Below, one piece after another: positions 45,975 to 57,508 of a stretch of DNA of 64,000 nucleotides. The DNA is from Ruminiclostridium herbifermentans (lineage in GTDB: Bacteria; Bacillota; Clostridia; Acetivibrionales; DSM-1351). Each line of letters begins with the position of its first letter. Position 1 is the first letter of the stretch. Where the stretch lies: contig NZ_CP061336.1 in NCBI RefSeq assembly GCF_005473905.2, forward strand, positions 783,501 through 847,500, in the 5' to 3' direction. Below the pieces are notes generated by a model, which did not search any database, had not been told where the DNA came from, and worked only from the letters and a program-made list of their open reading frames with translations. A program made the position numbers and the translations under genes.

Positions 45975-46859
45975 ATGCTTATTAATAACACAGATTTTAT
46001 TAGATTGCCGCTATTTATTAAGGGGAAAGTTAGAAATGTTTATGATTTAGGTGATAAGCTGCTTATAGTTGTGACAGATAGAATATCAGCTTTTGATGTT
46101 ATTTTTTCTGAACTGATACCAAATAAGGGAGTAGTTCTTAACAGTATTTCGGCTTTTTGGTTTGACTATACAAAGGATGTTATTGGAAACCATGTTATAA
46201 CTACTGATGTAAACCAATATCCAAAAGAGTTATCAGCATTTAAAGAGGAACTTGAAGGCAGATCAATGCTTGTAAAGAAGATAGATATGGTTCCTGCAGA
46301 ATGTATAGTAAGAGGATATTTAGAGGGCTCTGGATTAAAAGAATACAATGAAACAGGCAGCATATGTGGAATAAAGCTTCCAGCTGGTTTGAAACAAGCT
46401 GATAAGTTACCTGAACCTATATTTACTCCTTCTACAAAAGAGTCAGAAGGACATGACATCAATGTTTCCTTTGAAGGACTTTGTGACAAGGTTGGAGTTG
46501 AAATGGCAAACAAGCTAAGAGATGCCAGCATCAATCTTTATCTGAAGGCTAGCAAACATGCTGAAAGTAAAGGCTTAATATTGGCAGATACAAAGTTTGA
46601 ATTTGGTATATCAAATGGTGAATTAGTAGTAGGAGATGAAGTTTGTACTCCTGATTCATCAAGATTTTGGGCAATGGATGAATATCAGCCTGGAAGAGCA
46701 CAAAAGAGTTTTGACAAGCAGTATTTAAGAGAGTATCTTGAGACACTTACATGGGACAAGCAGCCTCCTGCACCGAAGCTTCCTGAAGAAGTTATTAAAA
46801 AAACTGAGGCAAAATATATAGAAGCATATGAGAGAATAACAGGAGTTAAATTTAAATAA
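45975..46859 (+). CDS. purC: SAICAR synthetase (phosphoribosylaminoimidazole-succinocarboxamide synthase)
   Basis: Purine-pathway enzyme of 294 residues that joins aspartate to CAIR with ATP to make SAICAR. Typical motifs are GKVRNVYDLGDKLLIVVTDRISAFD at the N-terminus, ECIVRGYLEGSGLKEY and the C-terminal DEVCTPDSSRFW. The ribosome binding site AGGAGG is 7 bases upstream. Its place between hisB and hisH, rather than in a pur operon, is unusual. AICAR formed downstream of SAICAR is also released by the HisH/HisF reaction, which links the two pathways. Confidence 0.96.
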   Translation: MLINNTDFIRLPLFIKGKVRNVYDLGDKLLIVVTDRISAFDVIFSELIPNKGVVLNSISAFWFDYTKDVIGNHVITTDVNQYPKELSAFKEELEGRSMLVKKIDMVPAECIVRGYLEGSGLKEYNETGSICGIKLPAGLKQADKLPEPIFTPSTKESEGHDINVSFEGLCDKVGVEMANKLRDASINLYLKASKHAESKGLILADTKFEFGISNGELVVGDEVCTPDSSRFWAMDEYQPGRAQKSFDKQYLREYLETLTWDKQPPAPKLPEEVIKKTEAKYIEAYERITGVKFK

Positions 46860-46879
46860 GTTCTTTTCTCTACTACGAG

Positions 46880-47236
46880 TAATTAACCATATATTTATGC
46901 CGAAATGGGCTTTAGGGTTATCAGCTACATAGCAAATAGTAAGTAATATGATGTTTTGTAGGTGGATGGAGTTCAATCTGTATTCTTAATCTTAAAAAGC
47001 AGAAGTTTCTCTACGAAAAATTTACTATGTTTTATACCCAAAGTAGGTATGGGAGGTTATCAACTCGAAACAAAAGTTTGTACAAACATGGTGGTTTTTC
47101 GAGCACAAAAAATCCACATGTGGATTTTTGACGATGTGGAGGAAGTTCAAATTGTTTTCTTTATCTTAAGAAACTGAGGTCCCTCCACGAAGGCTCAACT
47201 ATATTTGTATGCCCAAAATGGGCGTGGGAGGTTAGT
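46880..47236 (+). repeat. Tandem intergenic repeat copies C and B before hisH
   Basis: The whole purC-hisH spacer is made of about two tandem copies. The GGGAGGTT core occurs at 47051-47058 and again at 47226-47233, 175 bases apart, and a third weaker ATGCCGAAATGGGC core at 46897-46911. Copy B has a perfect 22-base palindrome (47108-47129), GTGGAGG (47136-47142) that can pair with CCTCCAC (47182-47188), and the GCCC/GGGC hairpin (47211-47223) touching the hisH ribosome binding site. CCTCC at 47182-47186 could alternatively pair with the ribosome binding site. Confidence 0.75.
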
Positions 47237-47845
47237 ATGATTGCTATAATAGACTATGGCGTTGGTAATTTGGCAAGTGTTAACAAAGCATTTAGTTACA
47301 TCGGATTTGATTCAAAAATAACCTCGGATCATAGTGAGATACTAGCTGCTGATAAGGTGGTTTTACCTGGTGTTGGTGCTTTTGCTGATGCTATGAATAG
47401 TCTTGAAAAAATAAATATGATACCAGTCATTGAAGAAGTAGCGAAAAAGGGAACCCCGTTATTAGGAATATGTTTAGGTATGCAGCTTTTATTTGATTAC
47501 AGCACAGAAGGCGGGGAAATGGTGAAAGGTCTTGGAATGCTGAAAGGCAGTGTAACCCAATTTCCTCTTGATATGGGATTGAAGGTTCCGCATATGGGGT
47601 GGAATAGTCTCGAAATAAAACAGAATGACGGTATTTTTAAAGGTATAAAAGAAAAAAGCTATGTTTATTTTGTTCACTCATATTTCCTGACTGCACAGGA
47701 GGAATCAGATGTAGCAGCAACTTGCTATTATGGCATTAAATTTGATGCAGCTGTATGCAAAGGAAATGTTATGGGGACACAGTTTCATCCTGAAAAGAGC
47801 GGAGATGTAGGACTTACAATACTTAGATATTTTGCAAGTATTTAA
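47237..47845 (+). CDS. hisH: Imidazole glycerol phosphate synthase, glutaminase subunit
   Basis: Class I glutamine amidotransferase of 202 residues that supplies ammonia to HisF. The catalytic Cys lies in GICLGMQLLF, and the His and Glu of the triad lie in GTQFHPEKS. The N-terminal MIAIIDYGVGNLASV is characteristic. The start follows GGGAGGTTAGT contributed by repeat copy B. It lies between purC and hisA. Confidence 0.97.
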   Translation: MIAIIDYGVGNLASVNKAFSYIGFDSKITSDHSEILAADKVVLPGVGAFADAMNSLEKINMIPVIEEVAKKGTPLLGICLGMQLLFDYSTEGGEMVKGLGMLKGSVTQFPLDMGLKVPHMGWNSLEIKQNDGIFKGIKEKSYVYFVHSYFLTAQEESDVAATCYYGIKFDAAVCKGNVMGTQFHPEKSGDVGLTILRYFASI

Positions 47846-48010
47846 GTTTGAACTGTTAACCTGTACTTATAAAAGTCTAGGGTACGGGAGATTGTGAATG
47901 GTTTGGAACACAAAATTGTGAAAGTTAAAATAATTACTGAATCCATGCTCAGTGATTGTAGTTTATAGTAAATATTGACGTGGATATATGTATTCTTGGA
48001 GGTTAACTAT

Positions 48011-48736
48011 TTGAGTAAAATGATTATTTATCCTGCAATAGATATTATTAATGGTAAATGTGTTAGGCTACAGCAAGGCAGCTACAGTGAAGTTACGGTA
48101 TTTGGAGATAATCCCGTAGAAATGGCAATGAAGTGGGAAAGCCAAGGAGCAGAGTATTTACATTTAGTTGACTTAGATGGAGCTAGATCAGGTAATTCTG
48201 ATAATTTAGAGGTAATTAAGCAGATAGCTTCCAAGTTAACTATTCCTGTTCAGTTAGGCGGAGGAATCAGAAGCTTGAACACTATTGAAACAGTTCTTTC
48301 AAATGGTGTGAGCAGAGTGATTTTGGGTACATCTGCCGTTAATGACCCAGAAATGCTTAAGCTTGCACTTAATGAGTATAAAGAAAAAATAGTGGTTGGT
48401 ATTGATGCAAAGGATGGAATGGTAGCTATTCACGGCTGGGAAAAGACAAGTGACTTTACAGCAATTGATTTTGCTAAAAAAATTGAAGCTTTAGGAACAA
48501 AAACAATTATTTATACTGATATATCAAGGGATGGAATGTTAAAAGGGCCAAATCTTGAAGCTATGGAGGATATGGCAAAATCAGTAGGGATAGATGTAAT
48601 TGCATCGGGCGGAGTAAGTTGCTTAGCGGATATAACAAGCTTGAAAGCTACTGGAGTTAGTGGTGTTATTGTTGGAAAAGCACTATATACAGGGAATATT
48701 AATTTAATAGAAGCAATAGAATCTTTAAAGGAGTAA
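48011..48736 (+). CDS. hisA: ProFAR isomerase
   Basis: TIM-barrel isomerase of 241 residues that converts ProFAR to PRFAR. The first catalytic Asp lies in [14 protein letters not shown] and the second in [25 protein letters not shown] and IASGGVS are phosphate-binding segments. The start is TTG 48011, 6 bases after GGAGGTTAAC; ATG 48020 is an alternative nine bases later. hisF follows four bases after the stop. Confidence 0.95.
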   Translation: MSKMIIYPAIDIINGKCVRLQQGSYSEVTVFGDNPVEMAMKWESQGAEYLHLVDLDGARSGNSDNLEVIKQIASKLTIPVQLGGGIRSLNTIETVLSNGVSRVILGTSAVNDPEMLKLALNEYKEKIVVGIDAKDGMVAIHGWEKTSDFTAIDFAKKIEALGTKTIIYTDISRDGMLKGPNLEAMEDMAKSVGIDVIASGGVSCLADITSLKATGVSGVIVGKALYTGNINLIEAIESLKE

Positions 48737-48740
48737 AAAA

Positions 48741-49502
48741 ATGCTTACAAAAAGGATTATTCCATGCTTGGATGTACATGCAGGCAGGGTTGTAAAAGGA
48801 GTTCAATTTGTAAATATAATTGATGCCGGAGATCCGGTGGAAGCAGCTGCTTTTTATGACAAAGCAGGAGCTGACGAACTGACCTTTCTTGATATAACTG
48901 CATCTTCAGATGCTAGAGCTATTATGCTTGATGTTGTAAGAAGAGTAGCTGAGCAAGTGTTTATTCCGTTTACAGTAGGCGGAGGAATAAGGACAGCTGA
49001 GGACTTCAGAGAAATTCTTAAAGCTGGTGCCGATAAGGTAGGTGTAAATTCAGCTGCGCTAAAAAGACCTGAGTTGATATCTGAAGCTGCATGGAAGTTT
49101 GGAAGCCAATGTGTTGTATTGGCAATTGACGCCAAAAGAAGACAAGATGGATCAGGTTGGGATACTTATTTAAACGGCGGAAGAGTTAATACAGGCAAAG
49201 ATGCTGTAGAGTGGGCTATTGAAGCGGAAAAGCTTGGTGCAGGCGAAATACTTTTGACCAGCATGGACAAAGATGGTACTAAGGATGGATATGATATTGA
49301 ACTTACAAGAACAATATCTGAAAATGTTAAGATTCCTGTAATTGCATCAGGAGGAGCTGGGAAAATGGAGCACTTCAAGGATGCGTTAGTTGAAGGAAAG
49401 GCCGATGCTGTGCTTGCTGCTTCACTTTTTCATTTTAGAGAAATGGAAATAAAAGATTTGAAGCAATATCTTAGTAACAATGGAATTGAAACTAGACTTT
49501 AG
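48741..49502 (+). CDS. hisF: Imidazole glycerol phosphate synthase, cyclase subunit
   Basis: TIM-barrel cyclase of 253 residues that uses PRFAR and ammonia from HisH to form imidazole glycerol phosphate and AICAR. The catalytic Asp residues lie in [16 protein letters not shown] and [28 protein letters not shown] and [13 protein letters not shown] bind phosphate. The ATG lies 4 bases after hisA, with the ribosome binding site AAAGGAG inside the end of hisA, so the two are translationally coupled. Confidence 0.98.
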   Translation: MLTKRIIPCLDVHAGRVVKGVQFVNIIDAGDPVEAAAFYDKAGADELTFLDITASSDARAIMLDVVRRVAEQVFIPFTVGGGIRTAEDFREILKAGADKVGVNSAALKRPELISEAAWKFGSQCVVLAIDAKRRQDGSGWDTYLNGGRVNTGKDAVEWAIEAEKLGAGEILLTSMDKDGTKDGYDIELTRTISENVKIPVIASGGAGKMEHFKDALVEGKADAVLAASLFHFREMEIKDLKQYLSNNGIETRL

Positions 49503-49549
49503 CGGTTTTTGTTTCGCGTTTACATACAAAAAGCTAGGAGGAATACTAA

Positions 49550-50197
49550 ATGAATAATTTAAAGGAAGCGTTGAAATTTGATGAAAAAGGGCTTATTCCT
49601 GTAGTTACACAAGACTATAAATCAAAAGAAGTTTTAATGGTAGCTTATATGAATGAAGAAGCCTTTGATAAAACCTTAGAGAGCGGAAAAGTACATTATT
49701 TTAGTAGAAGCAGAAATAAACTTTGGCTGAAAGGTGAAACATCAGGACATTTTCAGCTGGTGAAATCAATAAAGCTTGATTGCGATGGAGATACTTTGCT
49801 AATCCAAGCAGAGCAAATAGATGCAGCTTGCCACACTGGAAGCAGAACCTGTTTTTATAGAACAATGATAAATGAAAAATGGGAAGAAAAAATTGAAATA
49901 GTTGATGACGAAAAGCCAACTGCAGAGATTCTGCAAGAAGTTTATGATGTAATTGTTGACAGAACAGTGCACCCAAAAGAAGGTTCATATACAAACTATT
50001 TATTCACAAAGGGTTTGGATAAGATACTTAAGAAGGTTGGAGAAGAAGCAGCTGAGGTTATTATCGCGGCTAAAAACAAATCTAAAGATGAAATTAGATA
50101 TGAAGTGTCTGATTTAATATATCATTTGTTAGTATTATTAGTTGAAAGAGGTTTAACTCTTGAAGACGTATATGGTGAGTTAAAAGGAAGAAGATAA
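49550..50197 (+). CDS. hisIE: Bifunctional phosphoribosyl-AMP cyclohydrolase/phosphoribosyl-ATP pyrophosphatase
   Basis: A 215-residue fusion of two early histidine enzymes. Residues 1 to about 115 are HisI ([11 protein letters not shown] and the zinc-binding [10 protein letters not shown]). Residues about 120-215 are HisE, an all-helical MazG-fold pyrophosphatase ([16 protein letters not shown]). The ATG follows AGGAGG. With this gene the operon has every step from PRPP to histidine except histidinol-phosphate phosphatase, which is probably elsewhere. Confidence 0.97.
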   Translation: MNNLKEALKFDEKGLIPVVTQDYKSKEVLMVAYMNEEAFDKTLESGKVHYFSRSRNKLWLKGETSGHFQLVKSIKLDCDGDTLLIQAEQIDAACHTGSRTCFYRTMINEKWEEKIEIVDDEKPTAEILQEVYDVIVDRTVHPKEGSYTNYLFTKGLDKILKKVGEEAAEVIIAAKNKSKDEIRYEVSDLIYHLLVLLVERGLTLEDVYGELKGRR

Positions 50198-51637
50198 GTG
50201 AAAAATAATTTACTGTGCATAGATGAATATCGAAATAATCCAGAGTTCTATTTTTCAAAGAGTTTGCGTTGTGCAGACAAAAATAATTTGAGCGCTGCTT
50301 TTAAAAATGTGCAAAAAGCTATAGAACTAGAACCGGATAATTGTGAATATAAATTTAATATTGCTTGCTTTTTGTCAGAAATGCGAAGACCTAAAGAAGC
50401 AAACAGGATATTTAATGACATAATTTTAAATTATGATCCAACTATGTTTGATTGCTTTTTTGGGTTAGGATGTAATAGTCTTGAACTAGATGATATTAGT
50501 AAAGCTGCTGAATATTTTGAAAAATACCTATATTTTAATAATGATGGGGAGTTTTCAGAAGAAGTAACAGAAATGATCTTTTACTTGAAGCTTTATGAAA
50601 ATATGCCTCAAGGCAGTCAATTTGATAGACGTTCAATTGCTAGTTTAAGATATGCAAAGAAGTATTTTGAGGACAACAAACTAAATAATGCTATAAGGGA
50701 GTTATATAAATCAGTAAGCTTGCATCCTTTTAATTTAGAAGCCAGAAATTTACTTACTTTAGCTTTATTAGAACAGCGCAGCTATGAACGTGCAAACTAT
50801 GTTGGAATGACAGTCAGACTTATAGATAAATATAATATGTTTGCAAATTGTTTATGCTTATATGTGCTTTCACATGAAAAGAAACACAAAAAAGTAAAGA
50901 GATTTTTAGAGACATTAACTTTAGGGAATATAGAATGCAGAGAAGATCTTCTCTGCGCCGTCACAACATTAATAGTGTTTAATAGAGCTGACGAACTTAT
51001 TATTCTTTTGGAAATGTATATAACGCAATATTCTGATCAGCTCATTTTTTCTGCGTTATTATTAGGATATGCTTTTACTCGAAGTGTTGAGAATTTTGAA
51101 AAAACTTATAGAATTCTAGCATCATTGGGTAAAGATAATATTGAACTTATGGCATGGTTAGAAGACATCAAAGGTTATATATATTCAAATGCCATAGATG
51201 ATGAAAGTATACATGTAATTGATGAATATTGCAAAGTATATACAATATGTCAAGAAGTCAGGCACCCCATGTACGATCCCTACAGGTATCGTAAAATATA
51301 TTCTCAGATAAGTGAGCCAAAAACAAAGATAAGTAAAAAGTACTTGCCTATTATTGAATGTGCAATAAATCATAGGGAAATAATGTATATTCAATCTTAT
51401 AAGAAGGAAATAATATGCATATTAAATGATTGTATAAGCCATACTAAAAAGCCTCTTGATATATCTAAATGCAATGTGGAGGCTTATGCTGCAGCATTGG
51501 AATACAATTATTGCATGTTATATTATATTGAATGTGAGAAAGAAGAACTAATTCAAAAATATAACATTTCACTAGTTGCTTTTGAAAAAGCATTGAGGGA
51601 AGTAAAATTGAACTTTAATAATAAGATATTATATTAA
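50198..51637 (+). CDS. Tetratricopeptide-repeat protein
   Basis: A 479-residue cytoplasmic protein of unknown function that begins at a GTG directly after the hisIE stop; AAGGAAG inside hisIE is the ribosome binding site. The first ~200 residues show TPR units (for example ALKNVQKAIELEPDN-like AFKNVQKAIELEPDN near residue 45 and KAAEYFEKYLYFNND). The remainder is helical and rich in Tyr, Cys and Lys, without recognised motifs. Zero spacing implies co-expression with the histidine operon, but no role in the pathway is known; it may simply share the transcript. A hairpin follows the gene. Confidence 0.75.
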   Translation: MKNNLLCIDEYRNNPEFYFSKSLRCADKNNLSAAFKNVQKAIELEPDNCEYKFNIACFLSEMRRPKEANRIFNDIILNYDPTMFDCFFGLGCNSLELDDISKAAEYFEKYLYFNNDGEFSEEVTEMIFYLKLYENMPQGSQFDRRSIASLRYAKKYFEDNKLNNAIRELYKSVSLHPFNLEARNLLTLALLEQRSYERANYVGMTVRLIDKYNMFANCLCLYVLSHEKKHKKVKRFLETLTLGNIECREDLLCAVTTLIVFNRADELIILLEMYITQYSDQLIFSALLLGYAFTRSVENFEKTYRILASLGKDNIELMAWLEDIKGYIYSNAIDDESIHVIDEYCKVYTICQEVRHPMYDPYRYRKIYSQISEPKTKISKKYLPIIECAINHREIMYIQSYKKEIICILNDCISHTKKPLDISKCNVEAYAAALEYNYCMLYYIECEKEELIQKYNISLVAFEKALREVKLNFNNKILY

Positions 51638-51659
51638 TAATATAATTGCTTAAATCAGA

Positions 51660-51689
51660 AGCAAATTGAAGAAAAATCCACAATTTGCT
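51660..51689 (+). terminator. Hairpin at the end of the histidine operon
   Basis: AGCAAATTG (51660-51668) pairs with CAATTTGCT (51681-51689). The T run that follows is weak, so the assignment is tentative. Confidence 0.5.
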
Positions 51690-51742
51690 ATTGCAATCTT
51701 TAATCATTCCCCAATATAGCTATTTTTATTGATATAGAATGT

Positions 51743-51771
51743 TTGAAAATATTCTATGCAATAGATATTAT
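51743..51771 (+). promoter_or_regulatory. Sigma-A promoter of groESL
   Basis: TTGAAA (51743-51748), 17-base spacer, TATTAT (51766-51771), directly upstream of the CIRCE operator. Confidence 0.7.
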
Positions 51772-51784
51772 AATAACATGATAA

Positions 51785-51811
51785 TTAGCACTCGGCAATG
51801 GTGAGTGCTAA
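51785..51811 (+). promoter_or_regulatory. CIRCE operator (HrcA binding site)
   Basis: A perfect TTAGCACTC (51785-51793), 9-base spacer, GAGTGCTAA (51803-51811). HrcA repressor binding here gives heat-shock control of groES-groEL. Confidence 0.97.
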
Positions 51812-51827
51812 CAGATACAAAATTTAG

Positions 51828-52124
<297 letters not shown>

Positions 52125-52142
52125 TTAAATAGGAGGCATTAA

Positions 52143-53780
<1,638 letters not shown>

Positions 53781-53796
53781 AAGTAAATATTTAAAT

Positions 53797-53829
53797 GAGG
53801 GTGGCATTATGCCATCCTCTATTTATTTT
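53797..53829 (+). terminator. Terminator of groESL
   Basis: GAGGGTGGCA (53797-53806) pairs with TGCCATCCTC (53810-53819) with one G-T pair, followed by T-rich sequence. Confidence 0.8.
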
Positions 53830-54199
53830 AAAATGGTAATACCCTTTTGTGAGTTTTAATTGCTAAAAAAATAATATGTACATACAAAGCTGTTTTAGCT
53901 GATTCTAAACTAGACTATCATATCAATAAAACCGGATATTTGGCCTATATTAATTAACTTGCTGAAAGCGAGATGGAGACTATTAATATATGCTCTATTC
54001 TTCAATTATTTAATATAGTTTGAAAAAAATGATTATTAATGATAGAATTCATTATAATATACATATATATAAAATTATTATTATTTCTTGGCATTAGTAC
54101 TTGATATTATTTAATTTATTTATTATTATTTATAGCAAGATTTAATTTTAATTGTTAAGTAATTTGAAGGTCGGTTATAAGTTATTGGGAGGGAATAGA

Positions 54200-54703
54200 G
54201 TGGATATATTTTTAGAGAAAATAGTAAAGAAAAAGAAAAACATTATAGATTTTGCCATAATTTTTGGAATTATCTTATTGTCATTATTTCTGATACTAGT
54301 TGTACTTTCTTTTAGGTTTCTAGGTTCTTTTATACCTTTGTTTGTTGTTGGTATAGGATATTTAGGCTATGTGCTAATAAGGAACAGAAGCATAGAATAT
54401 GAGTACATTGTAACTAATGGTGATTTGGATATTGACATGATAATTGCTCAAAGAAAGAGAAAAAGAATATTCAGTGGCTCATTTAAAGATTTTGAAATGA
54501 TAGCAAAATTAACAAGTGGTAAATATGATTATAATAATCAAAATAATAAAAATCGTATTGTTGCAGTTTCTTCTATGGATTCGTCAGATGTTTATTTTAT
54601 TTCGGTTATTAAGGAGGGCAAGAAAACCCTTGTTTTTTTTGAGCCACATGCTAAAATGGTAGAATCATTCAAAAAATATATTCCACAAAAAGTATTTGAG
54701 TGA
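54200..54703 (+). CDS. DUF6106-like two-helix membrane protein
   Basis: A 167-residue protein of unknown function. Two adjoining membrane segments lie at residues about 18-58. The rest is cytoplasmic, with the conserved-looking stretch IEYEYIVTNGDLDIDMII followed by QRKRKRIFSGSFKDFEMIA. This pattern fits the clostridial DUF6106 family and is recalled, not searched. The start is GTG 54200, 4 bases after GGGAGGG, rather than the upstream in-frame ATG. It lies between groEL and guaB with its own terminator downstream. Confidence 0.7.
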   Translation: MDIFLEKIVKKKKNIIDFAIIFGIILLSLFLILVVLSFRFLGSFIPLFVVGIGYLGYVLIRNRSIEYEYIVTNGDLDIDMIIAQRKRKRIFSGSFKDFEMIAKLTSGKYDYNNQNNKNRIVAVSSMDSSDVYFISVIKEGKKTLVFFEPHAKMVESFKKYIPQKVFE

Positions 54704-54743
54704 TTTATATAAAGTCAGAAGTCAAACTATTAGCATATATTGT

Positions 54744-54789
54744 ATCGGTTTTTACCGATAGGCAAAGGACATTTGTTCTTTGCTTTTTT
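54744..54789 (+). terminator. Double hairpin terminator after the DUF6106-like gene
   Basis: ATCGGT (54744-54749) pairs with ACCGAT (54754-54759). A second stem GCAAAGGAC (54762-54770) with GTTCTTTGC (54775-54783) precedes six T. Confidence 0.85.
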
Positions 54790-54846
54790 GAGCGATAGAG
54801 ATAAAAAATTAAGCTTTAGTGGGAATAAAATTTAGGGAGGATAAAA

Positions 54847-56352
54847 ATGGCGTATTATTATAGTGAACCATCAAGAACATTTAGTGAGTATCTTTTAGTA
54901 CCAAATTTAACAACAAAGGAGTGTATGCCAAGCAATGTTGTTTTGAAAACTCCAATAATTAAGCATAAGTTAGGAGAGAAATCAGCACTTGAATTGAACA
55001 TACCTGTTGCGTCAGCAATAATGCAATCTGTTTCTGATGACAATATGGCAATTGCTTTGGCAAAGTGTGGGGGAATATCCTTTATTTTTGGATCACAGAC
55101 CATTGAGAATCAAGCTGAAATGGTACGAAGAGTTAAAAAGTATAAAGCAGGTTTTGTAGCTAGTGACAGCAATTTAGGCCCAAATAACACACTCAGAGAT
55201 GTTGTAAATATAAAAGAAAAAACAGGGCACTCTACAGTAGTAGTTACTGAAGATGGGACACCAAATGGGAAATTATTAGGAATTGTAACAAGCAGAGATT
55301 ATAGATTAAGCAGAGCATCATTAGATCAAAAAGTACATGAGTTTATGACTCCTTTTTCACAGCTTATATATGCTCATGAAGGTATATCCTTAAAAGAAGC
55401 TAACGACATGATTTGGGAGCACAAGCTAAATTGTCTTCCTATTATAGATAAAAATGACAGATTAGTATACTTAGTTTTTAGAAAGGACTATGACAGTCAT
55501 AAAGAAAATCCCAATGAATTATTGGATAGCCAGAAAAGGCTTGTTGTTGGTGCTGGTATCAATACTAGAGATTATAAGGAAAGAGTTACAGCATTAGTTG
55601 AGGCAGGTGTTGATTTACTCTGTATTGATTCTTCTGATGGATATAGTGAATGGCAGTCTGATACTATTAAGTGGATAAAGGAAACATACAATGGAGAGGT
55701 AAAGGTTGGAGCTGGTAATGTTGTTGACAGAGAAGGCTTCAGATATCTTGTAGATGCAGGTGCTGATTTTATCAAAGTAGGAATTGGCGGTGGATCTATT
55801 TGTATAACAAGAGAACAAAAGGGTATTGGAAGAGGACAGGCATCATCAATTATAGAGGTTTCAGTGGCGAGAGATGAGTACTTAAAAGAGTCTGGCATTT
55901 ACATTCCTATATGCTCAGATGGAGGAATAGTGCATGATTACCATATTGTACTTGCACTTGCTATGGGAGCAGATTTTGTAATGCTTGGAAGGTATTTTGC
56001 AAGATTTGATGAGAGTCCTACAAGGAAAATAAAAGTTGGTGGAAATTTTGTTAAAGAGTACTGGGGTGAGGGCTCTAACCGTGCTAGAAATTGGCAGAGA
56101 TATGATATGGGCGGTGACAGCAAGCTTGGCTTTGAAGAGGGAGTAGACTCATACGTTCCATATGCTGGTAAACTTAAAGATAATTTAGATACAACTATTT
56201 ATAAGATTAAATCTACAATGTGTAATTGTGGGGCATTAACTATCCCTGAATTACAGCAGAAGGCTAGATTAACTCTTGTATCAGCAACTAGTATTAAAGA
56301 GGGCGGAGCTCATGATGTAATACTAAAAGAAAATGAATTATCTTCATCATGA
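54847..56352 (+). CDS. guaB: IMP dehydrogenase, Tritrichomonas-like type
   Basis: A 501-residue enzyme that oxidises IMP to XMP, the rate-limiting step to GMP. It has a TIM barrel with two CBS domains inserted at residues about 105-220. The catalytic Cys lies in [15 protein letters not shown] near residue 320, the flap Arg-Tyr dyad in NWQRYDMGG, and [19 protein letters not shown] binds phosphate. The C-terminal [18 protein letters not shown] and [16 protein letters not shown], and the [14 protein letters not shown] start, closely resemble the IMPDH of the protist Tritrichomonas foetus from memory, rather than the common bacterial form. The ribosome binding site GGGAGG is 7 bases upstream. Confidence 0.95.
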   Translation: MAYYYSEPSRTFSEYLLVPNLTTKECMPSNVVLKTPIIKHKLGEKSALELNIPVASAIMQSVSDDNMAIALAKCGGISFIFGSQTIENQAEMVRRVKKYKAGFVASDSNLGPNNTLRDVVNIKEKTGHSTVVVTEDGTPNGKLLGIVTSRDYRLSRASLDQKVHEFMTPFSQLIYAHEGISLKEANDMIWEHKLNCLPIIDKNDRLVYLVFRKDYDSHKENPNELLDSQKRLVVGAGINTRDYKERVTALVEAGVDLLCIDSSDGYSEWQSDTIKWIKETYNGEVKVGAGNVVDREGFRYLVDAGADFIKVGIGGGSICITREQKGIGRGQASSIIEVSVARDEYLKESGIYIPICSDGGIVHDYHIVLALAMGADFVMLGRYFARFDESPTRKIKVGGNFVKEYWGEGSNRARNWQRYDMGGDSKLGFEEGVDSYVPYAGKLKDNLDTTIYKIKSTMCNCGALTIPELQQKARLTLVSATSIKEGGAHDVILKENELSSS

Positions 56353-56401
56353 TATTAGATTATAGGTATAAATACTATAATATCGCATATTCTTTTATTA
56401 C

Positions 56402-56545
56402 AAGGCAAGAAAATGACCCTTACTTCTATGAGTTGAGGGGACCGCTTTGGTTTTCGAACGGTAAGAGTCTCTGCTGCCTTGCTTATATACCACTGGTATG
56501 ATGGTATTTCCTATAAACGAAAAGTTCATTTTGAGACTAGGCTTT
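56402..56545 (+). repeat. Structured repeat copy 1, upstream of greA
   Basis: About 145 bases that align along their length with a second copy at 57364. Shared parts are GGCAAGAAAAT, a strong hairpin around ACTTCTAT, GGGGAC-GCTTTG-TTTTC, TCTCT-GCT, and a final CTAGGC. The hairpin bases differ between copies but pairing is kept. Confidence 0.7.
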
Positions 56546-56794
56546 TCAAGCGATGATTAGGTATAATTATATACAATTGTTAATATATGGATACTGGTTC
56601 TTGACATTAGCAGATATGTAATTTATAATAAGTTATCAAAGAAAGCTGACCAAAGCTTAATAATTTTTCTAAAGATGCTGTACAGGTATTATATGAAAAG
56701 CATAATAAAACATATGTAAGGATATAAGATGTAGGGTGTATTTAGTTATTACAGGGTGGTTGGGAAAAATCAACAGTAAAGGAGAGGGCTTCAA

Positions 56795-57271
56795 ATGTCA
56801 GCAAAAGAAGTTGTATTAACATACGAGGGCTTAAGAAAGTTAGAAGAGGAATTAGAGTATCTTAGAGGTACAAAGAGAAAGGAAGTTGCTGAGAGAATTA
56901 AACAGGCACTTTCATTTGGTGATATATCAGAGAATTCAGAGTATGATGAAGCAAAGAATGAACAGGCACAAATGGAAGGTAGAATTGTACAGCTTGAGTC
57001 TATGTTAAAGCATGCACGAGTAATAGATGAGGATGATGTTAATACTGATGTGGTTAGTTTAGGTTCAAAAGTTAGAATCTATGATATGGAGTTCGATGAA
57101 GAAGTTGAATATCATATAGTTGGTTCTACAGAGGCTAACCCTCTTAAATCTAAAATATCAAACGAATCACCTGTTGGTGCAGCATTAATGGGACATAAGA
57201 AGGATGATATTGTAGAAGTACAGGTTCCTGATGGTACAATGAAATTTAAAATACTAGAAATTTCAAAGTAG
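56795..57271 (+). CDS. greA: Transcription elongation factor GreA
   Basis: A 158-residue factor that inserts a coiled coil into the RNA polymerase secondary channel to rescue backtracked complexes by transcript cleavage. Residues about 1-75 form the coiled coil with the acidic tip ([16 protein letters not shown]), and residues about 80-158 form the FKBP-like domain ([26 protein letters not shown]). Length and motifs are canonical. The ATG follows AAAGGAGAGG. A strong terminator lies 57 bases after the stop. Confidence 0.98.
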   Translation: MSAKEVVLTYEGLRKLEEELEYLRGTKRKEVAERIKQALSFGDISENSEYDEAKNEQAQMEGRIVQLESMLKHARVIDEDDVNTDVVSLGSKVRIYDMEFDEEVEYHIVGSTEANPLKSKISNESPVGAALMGHKKDDIVEVQVPDGTMKFKILEISK

Positions 57272-57327
57272 AAAAAATATATATACAAATGTTGCTACTT
57301 GATGCAAAATTAATATATAATTATCAT

Positions 57328-57360
57328 AACAGTTTACATTATCATGTAAACTGTTTTTTA
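57328..57360 (+). terminator. Terminator of greA
   Basis: A perfect 12-bp stem AACAGTTTACAT (57328-57339) with ATGTAAACTGTT (57344-57355), then a T run. Confidence 0.93.
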
Positions 57361-57363
57361 TAA

Positions 57364-57508
57364 CGAGGCAAGAAAATTTCCCCCACTTCTATAAGTGAGG
57401 GGGACTGCTTTGATTTTCATGTGGGGAAAATATCTCTCGCTTCGCTTACACGCTGCTGATATAATGAAATTTTTCTACGATATAAAATTTCATGTTGATT
57501 CTAGGCGC
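57364..57508 (+). repeat. Structured repeat copy 2, upstream of lysS
   Basis: Second copy of the ~145-base element at 56402. Here the hairpin is CCCCC-ACTT-CTAT-AAGT-GA-GGGGG. A 10-bp stem ATGAAATTTT/AAAATTTCAT lies near its 3' end. It sits right after the greA terminator and about 210 bases before lysS. Confidence 0.7.

Noticed and set aside
46962..47177. A 71-codon open frame between purC and hisH
   Set aside because: It lies entirely in the tandem intergenic repeat, has no ribosome binding site and its peptide has no family-like features.
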